Numbered from the stretch's first letter, positions 8,289 through 21,275 are shown. The stretch is 64,000 nt of DNA from Marinobacter santoriniensis NKSG1 (GCF_000347775.1 NZ_APAT01000015.1:248001-312000); one strand, 5' to 3'. The notes: generated by a model from the letters alone, not told the origin. Made by a program: numbers and translations.

Positions 8289-9643
8289 TTCGCCTCAGGG
8301 CCAGCCCCCATCATCGAGAAGCCATGGGTCAGGACCAGCTTCAGAACGAACTGCTGCTCATTTGGGGTTGCCAGGCGGCTATCCAGATAGGACTGGTTGA
8401 ATTCCACCCCGAATGTGGTCAATTCCGCCAACTGTCGGCTCCAGCGGGTATTGAAACGGTGGATCTGCTGGTCGAAGGTTCCGGCGTTTTCACCGGCATC
8501 CGCCTGCCAGATGTATGCAAATTCGAGGCGCTGCAGATTAGTCAGTTGAAACCCCACGTTGAGGTTGGCGCTGTATTCGTGGGTTTTGACGTCGGTTATT
8601 TGTGATCTGAGAACGGCCGCTTCCAGCCCGAAGCCTGCGTTGCAGATATCGCACAGATTATTGTTGCTATGGCTAAGAGCCACCGAGTCGCTGACCACCA
8701 GGTCCCTCACCCGCACTGAATCTGGCAGGAAGTCAAAAACAGGAGGCAGATTCAGTGAGATGTCCGTGACGCTGTCGGAAAGACGGCGATTGTAGCTGAC
8801 GGCTGTGCGGAACCCGTCTCCGATCCAGGATCGTTCCAGAAAGCCTGTGACCGCATCGCTGGTGGAACTGGAACCGTCCGGGTAATCCGTATTCGCCTGA
8901 CTTGCTCCGGCACCAACGCGGAACTGGCCGGTTTCGAGGGCACGGTCATAAATCAGCTGCGCGGAATCAATGGTGATGTCGAGGGCGTCCTCATTGGACC
9001 AGGAACGGCTTGCAACCAGCGAACCCGTGGAGCGTTCACTCAGACGCCTCGCCAGCTCAGCCGACGCTGTCACAGACTCATCGCTGCTCAGTGCCCCACT
9101 ACCGAAGCTCTGGCCCGCCTGAACGGACATCCGAACGGACGTCAGCTCACCCGGGTACAGGCGCAGGCCCGCACCAGCCGTGAGCGTCTGGCGAGTGTCA
9201 TAACTTGAGGGATTGACGACAAATCCGGTGTTATTCCGAACAGACTGAATGGTATGGCCAAGGTTGAAATCAACCGGATTCGCCGGATCGAAATAATTGT
9301 ATCGTGCCAGCCCATTAATCGAACTGTTGTCAGTCTGGTCGCCGGTAGGAAGATCCCGCGAGGTTTCCAGGCTGCCCCCGTAGCGCAGCGCCAGATGGCT
9401 GGCGCCACTCTGCAGGGTGCCCCCGACGTTGCCGGACACACCCAGACTCGGTTCTGTCGTGGAATCCCATCCGTCACCGGCGTCGACGCGGGTGTGTGTG
9501 ATGGCGGTAAAGGCGGAGCCGGTGGCCGTCAGCGAGGTAATGCTTTCCTCAAGCGTCTGGGCCCTGGTGGTCATCGTCGCCATCAACAATACACAGCCGG
9601 AGGCCAATCCGAGATAGCTCGCGCTTCCGTATCTACCTGCCAT
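8285..9643 (-). CDS. PEP-CTERM-system-associated outer-membrane beta-barrel (TIGR03016-like)
   Basis: A 452-residue protein with an N-terminal signal peptide (hydrophobic core about residues 10-24, cleavage near TTRA-QT) and then a long series of alternating amphipathic strands rich in Ser, Thr, Tyr and Asn, as in outer-membrane beta-barrels. Such EpsL/TIGR03016-type proteins occupy this position in exosortase A exopolysaccharide loci and are presumed to help polymer leave the outer membrane. The final residues (SMMGAGPEAK) do not end in Phe, which is normal for this group. It lies 3 bases after the kinase-like gene start and overlaps the deacetylase-like gene (ATGA). The subfamily is assigned from context and general pattern. 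Confidence 0.75.
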   Translation of the reverse strand: MAGRYGSASYLGLASGCVLLMATMTTRAQTLEESITSLTATGSAFTAITHTRVDAGDGWDSTTEPSLGVSGNVGGTLQSGASHLALRYGGSLETSRDLPTGDQTDNSSINGLARYNYFDPANPVDFNLGHTIQSVRNNTGFVVNPSSYDTRQTLTAGAGLRLYPGELTSVRMSVQAGQSFGSGALSSDESVTASAELARRLSERSTGSLVASRSWSNEDALDITIDSAQLIYDRALETGQFRVGAGASQANTDYPDGSSSTSDAVTGFLERSWIGDGFRTAVSYNRRLSDSVTDISLNLPPVFDFLPDSVRVRDLVVSDSVALSHSNNNLCDICNAGFGLEAAVLRSQITDVKTHEYSANLNVGFQLTNLQRLEFAYIWQADAGENAGTFDQQIHRFNTRWSRQLAELTTFGVEFNQSYLDSRLATPNEQQFVLKLVLTHGFSMMGAGPEAK

Positions 9644-9646
9644 CGG

Positions 9647-10528
9647 TCACTCCTGAAAAACCAGCCCGGAGAATTTACCCGAATCCAGCGCGTCGACAGA
9701 CTCGTTGATCTCTTCGCCGCTCACTTCGCCGAACGGTATGGAAAACACCACCTGATCGCAGAAGCGCTCCAGAATCCGGGCTTCCGTATTGGTTCGGAAT
9801 GGCGGTGCATTTACTATGATGCAGCGATCCGGGTAACGGCCCTTCAGTTCCTTCATCAGCTCACGCATGCGGACTGAGGAAAAGAGCTCTACTGCCGAGG
9901 AGGCCTGGGTACCTGCAGGAATCACGCTGAGACGTTCGACACCGCTTGGATAGAGAATGTCTTTCACGTCGCAGGCGGAATCGGAAACATAGTCGGTAAC
10001 ACCGGCTTTCAGGGTAGTGGAAACCAGCGGTTGAAGTTCCTGATGATACGGATCGCAATCCACCAGAAGTGCCGCGGTATGGGAATCCATGGCAAAGGCT
10101 GCGGCAAGATTAAACGCCGTCAGGAGCGATCCGCCCTGATTCCCGAGACTGCTGAAGAGCAACGCGAAGCCTTCTTCACCGGCCCGGTTCCGTAGCTGGA
10201 TACGGAGCTCGCGATACGCGTCCATGACTTCCTTGTCCGCCATGCCCGGATAGATAATCTTGCGTTCCCGAAGCTGCTCCCGGGTCCAGGGCCTGGGGTT
10301 GGCGATCAACCCTAGTGAGACCGAAGCGTCATAGACGGTCGGCGGATGCTCTTCCGGCTGTGTGTCAATCCGCACCCAGTTCGGTTTGTGGCTATCGGAA
10401 CCGGCGTAGGGACGCTCCTTTCTGAAATTCTCCTCGGGCTTCGCTTCCCCACGCTTCAGCGCCAGTTGGCGCTGCTCTTCCTGACTCTTCAGCAGCGCGT
10501 TGTAGAGCTTGTTGTCATCCATTGTCAT
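9647..10528 (-). CDS. XrtA-locus tyrosine autokinase homologue with degenerate P-loop (probable pseudokinase)
   Basis: A 293-residue MinD/BY-kinase-fold protein, sited directly after the chain-length determinant as CpsD/Wzc-type autokinases are. The EVMDAYRELRIQL helix (about residues 100-112) and LLVDCDPYH (Walker A', Asp157 and Asp159) are preserved. The P-loop region reads SSLGNQGGSLLTAFNLA (126-142) with no Lys and no Ser/Thr after it, and the Walker B position reads IIVNAPP (238-243), with Asn in place of the usual Asp. There is no C-terminal tyrosine cluster. It is unlikely to hydrolyse ATP in the normal way and may be a non-catalytic regulator of the co-polymerase. The ATG overlaps the stop of the upstream gene (ATGA). 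The frame is intact and in operon context, so it is probably expressed. Confidence 0.85.
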   Translation of the reverse strand: MTMDDNKLYNALLKSQEEQRQLALKRGEAKPEENFRKERPYAGSDSHKPNWVRIDTQPEEHPPTVYDASVSLGLIANPRPWTREQLRERKIIYPGMADKEVMDAYRELRIQLRNRAGEEGFALLFSSLGNQGGSLLTAFNLAAAFAMDSHTAALLVDCDPYHQELQPLVSTTLKAGVTDYVSDSACDVKDILYPSGVERLSVIPAGTQASSAVELFSSVRMRELMKELKGRYPDRCIIVNAPPFRTNTEARILERFCDQVVFSIPFGEVSGEEINESVDALDSGKFSGLVFQE

Positions 10529-12093
10529 TCACCACCGCCGAGGATCGTCCCGATCTTGTTGATGAGCTGTTCCGGCGTTACGCCCATGACGCTGAACAGG
10601 AGCACCGACAGGTAACCGATCATGAAAATCGCCAGAATCGCCAGAATCAGAATCGTATCCTTCCGCAACAGGCGATCCTTCCAGGTGCTGCGGTAGTGCG
10701 GAATGCTGGTCAGCACCGGGATGGTCTCTGGCAGAGCCAGGTGTAACGCTCTCGGCGAACGGATCCGTTGGTCAAACATAACCAGAGCAGTCAGCAGCCC
10801 CAGAACCATCGCACTTCCGAGGAAGGGACCGGCCAGGCCAACCTGATACAGCTGGAGTCCGTCCCAGTGGGTCGGGAAGGATGCCGGTTCCTGTATCTTG
10901 TAACTGACCCCTTCTCCCTGAACATCGAGTGTCATGGACAGGCGCGCTTTCTCGCGGCGCTGGAGCATGTCCTCGTAGACACCCTTGGTCACGTCGTAAT
11001 CGCGGGTCAGCTCAGCCAGTTCCGCCTGGTTGGCCGCGACTCTCTCGGCCCGCTGGAAGGCTTCGTCCAACAGTTTCTGCAGAGACTTCAGTCGGTTCTT
11101 TTTCACCGCCAGGCTGGTGGTGGCATCGGACAACTGCATTTTCAGGTTTTCATAAACCGGATTCTCCATCACCTGGGTGACGGCGCCCTCCCGTTCATGG
11201 TCACCCTGTTTAGAGACCTGCTTCTCCAGATCCGCAATCTGGTCTTTTACGCTGACCACATCCGGATGCTTGTCCTGATACTTCAGGAGCAGAGAGTCCA
11301 GTTCCTGACGCAAACTCGCCAGGCGGCGTTCTGCAGAGGATTTTCCGGGATCCGTTGTGATTTTGCGGACCGGCTCTTCCTGGGCGAGTTGCTTTTTGGT
11401 GAGCGCGACTTCCGATTCAGTCTGCTGAATCTCGAGCTTCAGGTTCTCGATTTCAGCCCGAAGGTTTTCGATGCGTTGGCGAACGTTGCTTTCGGTGCCG
11501 TCCTGGTTGTTGGACTTGAATTCCTTGAGCTTCTGCTCGGCATCTTCAAGTTGACGCTGATAAGACTTGACCTGGGAGTCAATGAACTCGAAAGCGCCCT
11601 GGCTTTCGGAGCGCTTTTTACGCACCGTGCGCTCCACGAACCGGTTGAGCACCGCACTCATAACCTGAAAGGACTGATTCGGGTCACCACTGGTATAACT
11701 AAGCTCCAGAAAATTCCGGTTGGAAACGCGTAGATCCACCTGCTTTCGGAGGTTTCCCACAGCCAGGGTCCGGTTCTGATCAGAATCTGCGCTGGAGATC
11801 AGCCCGGTGTCCATTGCCACCTGCTCAAGGAAAGAGCGGCTCTGGATCATTTCCCGCGCTTCATTGATTCGGTCGATCTGAGTAACTTCCGCCTGGCCCC
11901 GAAGCAATGGCTGAAGAATGTTGGACTGGTCCGCATACAGCACCGCCTGGGAGGTATAGCTCTTGGGCGTGACGTATCCAAGGGCCAACACACCGGCGGT
12001 AACCACCATGAACAACACCGTCGCGGCCACCCGGCGACGATACAGTTCCAGCTTCACCGCCCTGAGCGTGTCCAGGATGAACTGGATGTCCAT
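10525..12093 (-). CDS. Polysaccharide chain-length determinant (Wzz/GumC type, XrtA-associated)
   Basis: A 522-residue polysaccharide co-polymerase. It has an N-terminal membrane helix (about residues 23-43), the Wzz domain beginning YTSQAVLYADQSNIL, a long periplasmic coiled coil (about 150-390, rich in Glu, Lys, Gln and Leu heptads), a G-x-x-Y-E-D-M-L-Q-R-R segment before the second helix, and C-terminal membrane helices near 425-445 and 480-505. Such proteins control polymer length and bridge polymerase and outer-membrane exporter; the kinase function is on the separate downstream gene. The start overlaps the stop of the export lipoprotein gene by one base (TGATG). Confidence 0.9.
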   Translation of the reverse strand: MDIQFILDTLRAVKLELYRRRVAATVLFMVVTAGVLALGYVTPKSYTSQAVLYADQSNILQPLLRGQAEVTQIDRINEAREMIQSRSFLEQVAMDTGLISSADSDQNRTLAVGNLRKQVDLRVSNRNFLELSYTSGDPNQSFQVMSAVLNRFVERTVRKKRSESQGAFEFIDSQVKSYQRQLEDAEQKLKEFKSNNQDGTESNVRQRIENLRAEIENLKLEIQQTESEVALTKKQLAQEEPVRKITTDPGKSSAERRLASLRQELDSLLLKYQDKHPDVVSVKDQIADLEKQVSKQGDHEREGAVTQVMENPVYENLKMQLSDATTSLAVKKNRLKSLQKLLDEAFQRAERVAANQAELAELTRDYDVTKGVYEDMLQRREKARLSMTLDVQGEGVSYKIQEPASFPTHWDGLQLYQVGLAGPFLGSAMVLGLLTALVMFDQRIRSPRALHLALPETIPVLTSIPHYRSTWKDRLLRKDTILILAILAIFMIGYLSVLLFSVMGVTPEQLINKIGTILGGGE

Positions 12094-12731
12094 CAGAGCT
12101 CACCCCGGAAGAGCTGTTTTCGCGGAACGCTGATGACGTCACCGGGCTGCAGGGCATAATTGGTGCTCATGTCACCGTCGGTAATCATGGCTTCCAGGTC
12201 CAGCCGGTAACTCTTGTATTCGCCGTCCACCTTGCGATGCATGACCGCACGGTCATCGGCGGCGAAGTCCGTAACACCACCGGCCATCAGCACCAGGTCC
12301 AGCACCGTCATGCCGGGCTGGAACGACACCGACTGGGGGGTCGCTACCTGGCCGGTGATTCTCACCCGGTTGCGGAACTCTTTGCTGCTTGGATTGGTGA
12401 CCATCACGGTGACTTCCGGCGTGCGGATGTACTCTCCAAGCGCCACACTGATTTCCGATGCCAGTGCTTCCGGTTCTTTGCCATCGGCTTTGACATCGCC
12501 CATCAGGGGCATGGAAATGTATCCGTCCGGCCGGACGACGATGGACTGGCTCAGTTCCGGATTGCGCCAGACGTGGATCGATATCGTGTCACCGATGCCG
12601 ATCAGGTAGGGCTCCGGCTGGATTTCCGAGACTTTCGGCATGTCCGCCGACGACGGCATCCCGGAACAGGCCCCGAGCAATCCGGCCAGAAAAACCAATA
12701 TCAACGTTCGCAAGAAAGTGACCATTCCCAT
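12093..12731 (-). CDS. Polysaccharide export lipoprotein (Wza-like)
   Basis: A 212-residue lipoprotein with a lipobox LLGAC (Cys22) and the Poly_export and SLBB domains: YLIGIGDTISIHVWRNPELS (residues 42-61), RPDGYISMPLMGDV (about 67-80), then VRITGQVATPQSVSFQPGM and LVLMAGGVTDFA of the SLBB repeat, ending in LQPGDVISVPR. It should form an outer-membrane-anchored oligomer for polymer export with the chain-length determinant. A GGAGGG element lies 6-7 bases before the start ATG. At 212 residues it is shorter than Wza, as is usual for the XrtA-associated form. Confidence 0.92.
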   Translation of the reverse strand: MGMVTFLRTLILVFLAGLLGACSGMPSSADMPKVSEIQPEPYLIGIGDTISIHVWRNPELSQSIVVRPDGYISMPLMGDVKADGKEPEALASEISVALGEYIRTPEVTVMVTNPSSKEFRNRVRITGQVATPQSVSFQPGMTVLDLVLMAGGVTDFAADDRAVMHRKVDGEYKSYRLDLEAMITDGDMSTNYALQPGDVISVPRKQLFRGEL

Positions 12732-12769
12732 GTACGCCCTCCGAATCCCTGCTGTTCTTGTGTTGTTTG

Positions 12770-14185
12770 TTATCTAACGCCCTTCCCGAGAAGCACCACC
12801 TCAACTGTCTGGATCATAATCAGAAAATCCATAAGGAGGCTGTGGTTCTTGGAGTAATACAGGTCGTATTCCAGTTTTCCCTTGGCATCTTCGACAGAGG
12901 CACCATAAGGGTATTTAAGCTGAGCCCAGCCCATCAGGCCAGGCTTTACATAATGACGGGTGTCATAAAACGGTATTTTTTCCTTGAGTTCCGAGACAAA
13001 CTCCGGCCGTTCCGGACGCGGGCCGACAATGCTCATCTCCCCTTTGATCACGTTGTAGATCTGGGGTAGCTCATCCAGGCGGGTATTGCGGATGAATGCG
13101 CCAACACGGGTAACCCGGTTGTCGTTTGCCGAAGCCCAGCGCGCTTTTCCGTCCTTCTCGGCATCCTGGCGCATACTCCGGAATTTGTAGATCCGGAACT
13201 CCTTGCCAAGCATGCCAACCCGCTTCTGGCTGTAGAGGATGGGGCGCCCCGTCTCAAGGAAAACGGCAAGGGCGGTGAGAATAATAAAGGGGAACATGAC
13301 CACCAGCAGTGCCAGACTCAGTGCCAGGTCGACAAATCGCTTGGCAAAATTCCGGCTCTTTGACGCCTTGAATCCCTCGGAGAAAACGATCCAGGAAGGG
13401 TGCACCATGTCGAGCTTCGCCTTTTTCAGCTCCCGCTCGTAGAAATCGACACCATTGGTAACAGCGATGCCTCGCAGCTTGCACTCCATGAGGTCCGGAA
13501 CCGGGAGCCAACCGCCCTCGGTACGACGGCGTTCCTGTTGCGCAACCACGATCTCCGAGACCTTGTTCTCCTTGCAGAACTGGTAGAAATCGTAAGGGGC
13601 AGGAAGCAACAGATCTCCGGAGACGGAACTGTGCGCATTCTCCGGTATGCAGCCAATAATCCGGATGCCAAGCTTGCGCATATTGCGCTGATACTCGTCC
13701 AGAAGTGACGCGGCGAAATCACCGGCACCAAAAACCACAACCCGCCGCACTAACTGCTCGGAATCAACCACTCGCAGGAAAATCAGGCGCATCAGTATGA
13801 TCACCATGGATGCAAGCAGTACCGCCCAGAACAGATTTGCGCTGCCCGGATCGGCCTGGGGCAATACACCATAGACCAGGGTCAGGCCAATACCACCCAC
13901 AAAGCAGTAGGCGATCAGGGTCCGGAACAGCAGAAGCGAGAGTGTCTCCTTGGCCATGGCCAGGTAACCGCCCATCGCAAGGGTGCCGCAACTGAGGGTT
14001 ATCGCAAACAGAAAGGCCGCGACCATGTCGGTGTGCATGGGCGCGTGATCAATGCCGACCATCGCCAGAAAAACGGTCAGCAGTGAGAAGATGCCGAACA
14101 GTACCCCGAATTCCAGACCAGCAAGCACCAGATACGGGATATGAAGGTAATGTTTTCTAAAACGTATGTACGACACGCTGAACAT
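12770..14185 (-). CDS. Undecaprenyl-phosphate sugar phosphotransferase (WbaP/EpsB-like)
   Basis: The priming enzyme of the locus: it moves a sugar-1-phosphate from a UDP-sugar to undecaprenyl phosphate at the inner membrane. It has four N-terminal membrane helices, a CoA-binding-like domain starting VVVFGAGDFAASLL, a fifth membrane region (SLALLVVMFPFIILTALAVF), and the bacterial sugar transferase domain with YSQKRVGMLGKEFRIYKFRS, RLDELPQIYNVIKGEMSIVG and KPGLMGWAQLKYPYGAS. The start is uncertain: an in-frame TTG lies at 14227, I use the ATG at 14185, and a GTG at 14176 has the best-spaced AAGGA. It is the first gene of the leftward operon, 38 bases before the export gene. Confidence 0.92.
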   Translation of the reverse strand: MFSVSYIRFRKHYLHIPYLVLAGLEFGVLFGIFSLLTVFLAMVGIDHAPMHTDMVAAFLFAITLSCGTLAMGGYLAMAKETLSLLLFRTLIAYCFVGGIGLTLVYGVLPQADPGSANLFWAVLLASMVIILMRLIFLRVVDSEQLVRRVVVFGAGDFAASLLDEYQRNMRKLGIRIIGCIPENAHSSVSGDLLLPAPYDFYQFCKENKVSEIVVAQQERRRTEGGWLPVPDLMECKLRGIAVTNGVDFYERELKKAKLDMVHPSWIVFSEGFKASKSRNFAKRFVDLALSLALLVVMFPFIILTALAVFLETGRPILYSQKRVGMLGKEFRIYKFRSMRQDAEKDGKARWASANDNRVTRVGAFIRNTRLDELPQIYNVIKGEMSIVGPRPERPEFVSELKEKIPFYDTRHYVKPGLMGWAQLKYPYGASVEDAKGKLEYDLYYSKNHSLLMDFLIMIQTVEVVLLGKGVR

Positions 14186-14323
14186 CCTTGTCGTCTGTTT
14201 GACAATCAGCGACAGAACAACTTCCAATTAAACCGGCCATTCAACCCTTTGCGCCGATTCTCTTTTACTACGGAAACCATTCTGCGCCTGCGATTCCGCA
14301 AACTCAACCGATTTGTATCGTTT

Positions 14324-14340
14324 TGTAACTGTCTTTTACA
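14324..14340. promoter_or_regulatory. Inverted repeat TGTAA-N7-TTACA in divergent exopolysaccharide promoter region
   Basis: A perfect inverted repeat, TGTAA then seven bases then TTACA, sits in the middle of the only promoter-bearing gap of the exopolysaccharide locus, between the sugar transferase (leftward) and the deacetylase (rightward). Its form fits a dimeric regulator site. No regulator gene is adjacent, so this is only a candidate operator. Confidence 0.35.
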
Positions 14341-14368
14341 TTGTTTTAGGTTTCAGAAACATTATATA
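14341..14368 (+). promoter_or_regulatory. Candidate sigma-70 promoter for the rightward deacetylase-ATPase pair
   Basis: A -35-like TTGTTT at 14341-14346 and a -10-like TATATA at 14363-14368 are separated by 16 bases in an AT-rich stretch, about 74 bases before the deacetylase start. It immediately follows the inverted repeat, so a bound regulator could overlap polymerase. I saw no sigma-54 (-24/-12) element in this gap. Confidence 0.35.
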
Positions 14369-14441
14369 TGAATCAGGTAATTGTATTTAGAGCTGTCGTG
14401 GGCGAGAATCTGCCTAAGGCTTGAAATGGGAAGGAGTACCC

Positions 14442-15389
14442 ATGCCAGATCTTACCCGGCCGCAGGAACCGGCAACCAACACAAACCATGGCACCGCAGA
14501 TTCCAGACCGCTGCATGCCATGAGTATTGATGTGGAAGATTACTTCCACGTTGCAGCGTTGTCCCGGGTAATCCGACCTGATCAATGGGATACCCTGCCC
14601 TCCCGGGTCGAGCAGAATACCCGTCGGCTACTTGCCCTGTTTGAATCCCGTAATGTGAAATCGACGTTCTTCGTGCTTGGTTGGGTCGCTGAGCGGTTTC
14701 CGTCCCTCATACGGGAGATCGCGGACGCCGGCCACGAGATCGCCTCCCACGGCTACAGCCATCAACTGATTTATCGTCAGTCCCCGGATGTCTTCCGGTC
14801 CGAGACGGTTCGTTCCAAAAAGCTTCTGGAAGACATTATCGGGCAGCCCGTCACCGGCTATCGGGCCGCGAGCTACTCCATCACCAAAGAGTCGCTCTGG
14901 GCACTCGATATTCTCGCGGAGAGCGGGTTCACCTGGGACTCGAGTATTTTCCCGATTCATCATGACAATTACGGTATTCCGGACTCACCCCGGGAGCCCT
15001 ATACCATTCGTACCGGAACCGGCCAGGAACTCCGGGAATTCCCGCTGACCACCGCACGCGTTATGGGCCTGAGCATTCCGGCCGCCGGTGGCGGTTACTT
15101 CCGGCAATTTCCGTATCCCCTGTTCCGATACCTGTTCAGCAATGCCTCCGGCTTTGGCGAACGTCCCCAGATGTTCTACCTGCACCCATGGGAAGTGGAC
15201 CCGGACCAACCACGGTTCAATAACGCAAGCTGGTTCTCGCGGTTCCGCCACTACACCAACCTGGACAAGTGCGAAGACCGCCTGGCACGACTGCTTGACG
15301 ATTTCCGTTTCGGCACGGTAAGCGAAAGTTACGATGCCTACCGGCCGGATACCCTGAGAATCAACACCGATCTGGCCAAACTGGCCTGA
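14442..15389 (+). CDS. XrtA-system polysaccharide deacetylase
   Basis: A 315-residue NodB-type deacetylase. The motif order is typical: SIDVEDYFHV (Asp30, Asp33), STFFVLGWVAERFP, then the metal-binding HGYSHQ (His103, His107), GYRAASYSITKES, WDSSIFPIHHDNYG, and the C-terminal FYLHPWEVDPDQPR. No signal peptide is seen, which matches the exosortase-associated polysaccharide deacetylase family (TIGR03006 type). I choose the ATG preceded by GGAAGGAG rather than a TTG seven codons upstream. It probably removes N-acetyl groups from the exopolysaccharide or its precursor. It is the first gene of the rightward pair. Confidence 0.92.
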   Translation: MPDLTRPQEPATNTNHGTADSRPLHAMSIDVEDYFHVAALSRVIRPDQWDTLPSRVEQNTRRLLALFESRNVKSTFFVLGWVAERFPSLIREIADAGHEIASHGYSHQLIYRQSPDVFRSETVRSKKLLEDIIGQPVTGYRAASYSITKESLWALDILAESGFTWDSSIFPIHHDNYGIPDSPREPYTIRTGTGQELREFPLTTARVMGLSIPAAGGGYFRQFPYPLFRYLFSNASGFGERPQMFYLHPWEVDPDQPRFNNASWFSRFRHYTNLDKCEDRLARLLDDFRFGTVSESYDAYRPDTLRINTDLAKLA

Positions 15390-15409
15390 ACGGCCGACAG
15401 GAAGTGAGC

Positions 15410-16418
15410 ATGTACCTGGACTTTTTTGGACTGCACAGACACCCCTTCCGGATTACCCCGGAAGACGATTTCATTTACATGAGTCAGCAGCACTCCAGGG
15501 CCTATGTCTACATGTCGTCTGCCATCTGGAGTTCGGAAGGCTTCGTGGTTATCAGTGGCGAAATAGGCTCCGGCAAAACGACACTGCTCAAGAAAACCAT
15601 CCGGAGCCTGGAAGGCGACCTGAAGCTCCTGAACATCTCATACACCAACCTGGAATCCCGGGATCTGTTTGGCCTGATCCTTCGAAAGGCCGGATTGAAA
15701 GTCGAAGATGACAGCAAGGTGGCGATGCTGTTCCAGATTACTGAATATCTGGAGCGCATGGCCGCTGCGGGGACACCGGTGGTGCTGACCATCGACGAGG
15801 CGCAGAACCTCACCCGGGAAAACCTGGAAGATATCCGCATGCTCACCGGCATGGAGAGCATGGGCGGGCCCTCGATGCGGGTTATTCTCCTGGGACAGCC
15901 GGAGTTGAAAGGCGCGGTAACAGCCATTCCCCAACTCAGCCAGCGGGTAAAGCTGTTTTTCCACCTGGAAGGTCTGACTCTGTCCGAAACCGCCGAATAC
16001 ATCGATTATCGCCTCCTTGTATCCGGACATGGGGGCAATAAACTCTTCGACGACGACACCGTTCGGGAAATCCACAAGCTCAGCAAAGGCATCCCGCGCC
16101 TGATCAATAAACTGTGTGACGGCATGATGATGTGCGCTTACGCCGAGGATCGCCCCTTTATCGATCCCCACGACCTCAAGAGCATCCGCAAGGACCTGCT
16201 GGGAGAAGACGTGGCCAGCGAACCGCGCCGACCGGCCCCCAGGAAGGCAGCCGAACGCACCTCAAACCGTCCCTCTTCACCGGCATCGGATTTCGCCGGC
16301 GCAACCAGTGCCCTGAATCGCATTGCGGACGCGCTGGAACGCCTGGATGCCCGTATGGCAAAAGTGTTTCCGGAAGAAAACGACGCCCAACAGGACAACG
16401 TAACGCCCATGGGTAACG

Positions 16419-16447
<29 letters not shown>
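15410..16447 (+). CDS. XrtA-associated ExeA-like AAA ATPase
   Basis: A 345-residue P-loop ATPase of the ExeA/general-secretion type found in exosortase A loci (TIGR03015 type). It begins [20 protein letters not shown], has Walker A GEIGSGKT (50-57), Walker [10 protein letters not shown] (Asp129, Glu130), a sensor-like [10 protein letters not shown] segment and [12 protein letters not shown] near residue 225. The last 75 residues are Pro/Ala/Arg-rich and probably unstructured, then a short helix. I use the ATG with AGGA seven bases upstream; a GTG two codons earlier is too close to it. The 3' end overlaps the convergent carB by 29 bases. The biochemical role is unknown. Confidence 0.9.
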
Positions 16448-19673
<3,226 letters not shown>

Positions 19674-19701
19674 ACTTCCCTTCCCTAGCGCAAAGCGGCG
19701 G

Positions 19702-21186
19702 TCAGATCATGAACAGCGCCACGAAGTCGTGGACCGGGGTATTCTCCAGCGTTTGCTGATCCTTGCATAGCTCAAAAATACGTTCGCATTGTTGCGCCGG
19801 GAACCGCGTAGACAGGTTATTCCGGAACTTGTCTTCCAGCAGGGGAATTCCCTCCTTGCGGCGCCGGCGGTGGCCGATGGGATATTCCACTGCCACTTTG
19901 TCTGTCTGGGTGCCATCCGAGAAAAACACTTGCACCGCGTTGGCGATGGAGCGTTTGTCCGCTTCCAGGTATTCCCGGGTGTAGCGCTCGTCTTCGACGA
20001 TTTCCATCTTCTCGCGCAGCTTATCGATGACCGGATGTGCCTCGTGGAAGCCGTCTTCGTAGTGCTCCGCGGTCAGACTGCCAAATATCAATGGCACCGC
20101 GGTCATGTACTGCAGGCAGTGATCCCGGTCTGCGGGGTTGGCCAGTTTGCCTACTTTCGAAATAATGCGGATAGCGGACTCATGGGTAGTGATCACGATC
20201 CGGTCGATCTCATCCAGCCGGTCCCGGACCTCGGGATGCAGCCGGACGGCGGCTTCCGCGGCCGTTTGGGCATGAAACTCTGCCGGGAAGGAGATCTTGA
20301 ACAGGATGTTCTCCATCACGTAGCAGCCAAATGGCTGCGGCAATGAGAACTGCCGCTGGTCTTCGGGCTTGAGCTTCTGGTCCTTGTTGGTCTTGCTGAA
20401 CAGCACGTCGTAGAACCCCCACTGGGGTGCACTGAGTACGCCGGGAACACCCATTTCGCCGCGCATCGCAATATCCGCCAGACGCACACCCCGGGAACTG
20501 GCATCCCCTGCCGCCCAGGATTTCCGGGAGCCGGCGTTGGGTGCGTGGCGGTAGGTTCTCAGTGCCTGACCATCCACCCAGGCATGGGAGAGCGCCGACA
20601 GGAGCTGCTCACGGTTCGCGCCCATCAGCCTGGCAGCGACCGCCGTCGAGGCCACTTTCACCAGAACCACGTGATCCAGGCCAACCCGGTTGAAGGAATT
20701 CTCCAGCGCCAGCACACCCTGGATTTCGTGGGCCATGATCATCGATTCCAGAACGTCTCTCACAACGAGAGGTGCCTTGCCCTGCGCAACGCGTTTCTGC
20801 GACAGATAATCCGCCACCGCGAGAATCGCCCCGAGATTGTCCGAGGGATGGCCCCACTCCGCCGCGAGCCAGGTGTCGTTGTAGTCCAGCCACCGGACGA
20901 TACAGCCAATATCCCAGGCCGCCTTGACCGGATCGAGACGGAACGCAGTTCCCGGAACACGGGCACCGTGCGGAACCACCGTCCCCTCCACCATGGGTCC
21001 CAGATGTTTGGTGCACTCCGGAAACCGCAGCGCGAGCAACCCGCAACCCAGGGTATCCATCAGGCAGTTACGGGCCGTATCCCAGGCTTCGTCGCTGATC
21101 CCATCGTATGACAGAACATAGTCGGCAATGGTCTGTAGCACTGAATCGTAATCGGGGCGCTCGTTCGTATCGAAAGTTTTCGACAT
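19702..21186 (-). CDS. prpD: 2-methylcitrate dehydratase PrpD
   Basis: A 494-residue MmgE/PrpD-family dehydratase that converts 2-methylcitrate to 2-methylaconitate or isomer without an Fe-S cluster. Family features include [17 protein letters not shown] near residue 45, [19 protein letters not shown] (about 100-118), [20 protein letters not shown], and [20 protein letters not shown]. Length agrees with E. coli PrpD (483). It is separated from prpF by 135 bases that hold a strong terminator, so it has its own promoter or depends on read-through; carB follows by 28 bases. It coexists with the AcnD/PrpF route, giving two dehydration options. Confidence 0.95.
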   Translation of the reverse strand: MSKTFDTNERPDYDSVLQTIADYVLSYDGISDEAWDTARNCLMDTLGCGLLALRFPECTKHLGPMVEGTVVPHGARVPGTAFRLDPVKAAWDIGCIVRWLDYNDTWLAAEWGHPSDNLGAILAVADYLSQKRVAQGKAPLVVRDVLESMIMAHEIQGVLALENSFNRVGLDHVVLVKVASTAVAARLMGANREQLLSALSHAWVDGQALRTYRHAPNAGSRKSWAAGDASSRGVRLADIAMRGEMGVPGVLSAPQWGFYDVLFSKTNKDQKLKPEDQRQFSLPQPFGCYVMENILFKISFPAEFHAQTAAEAAVRLHPEVRDRLDEIDRIVITTHESAIRIISKVGKLANPADRDHCLQYMTAVPLIFGSLTAEHYEDGFHEAHPVIDKLREKMEIVEDERYTREYLEADKRSIANAVQVFFSDGTQTDKVAVEYPIGHRRRRKEGIPLLEDKFRNNLSTRFPAQQCERIFELCKDQQTLENTPVHDFVALFMI

Positions 21187-21275
21187 GCGGACACTCCTTC
21201 TTGAAGCCGGTCGTTTCTCTAAAGCCTAGCTCAATTGTCGGCAGCGCGAAGCCGCGCCAGGTGTTTCCATAACGC

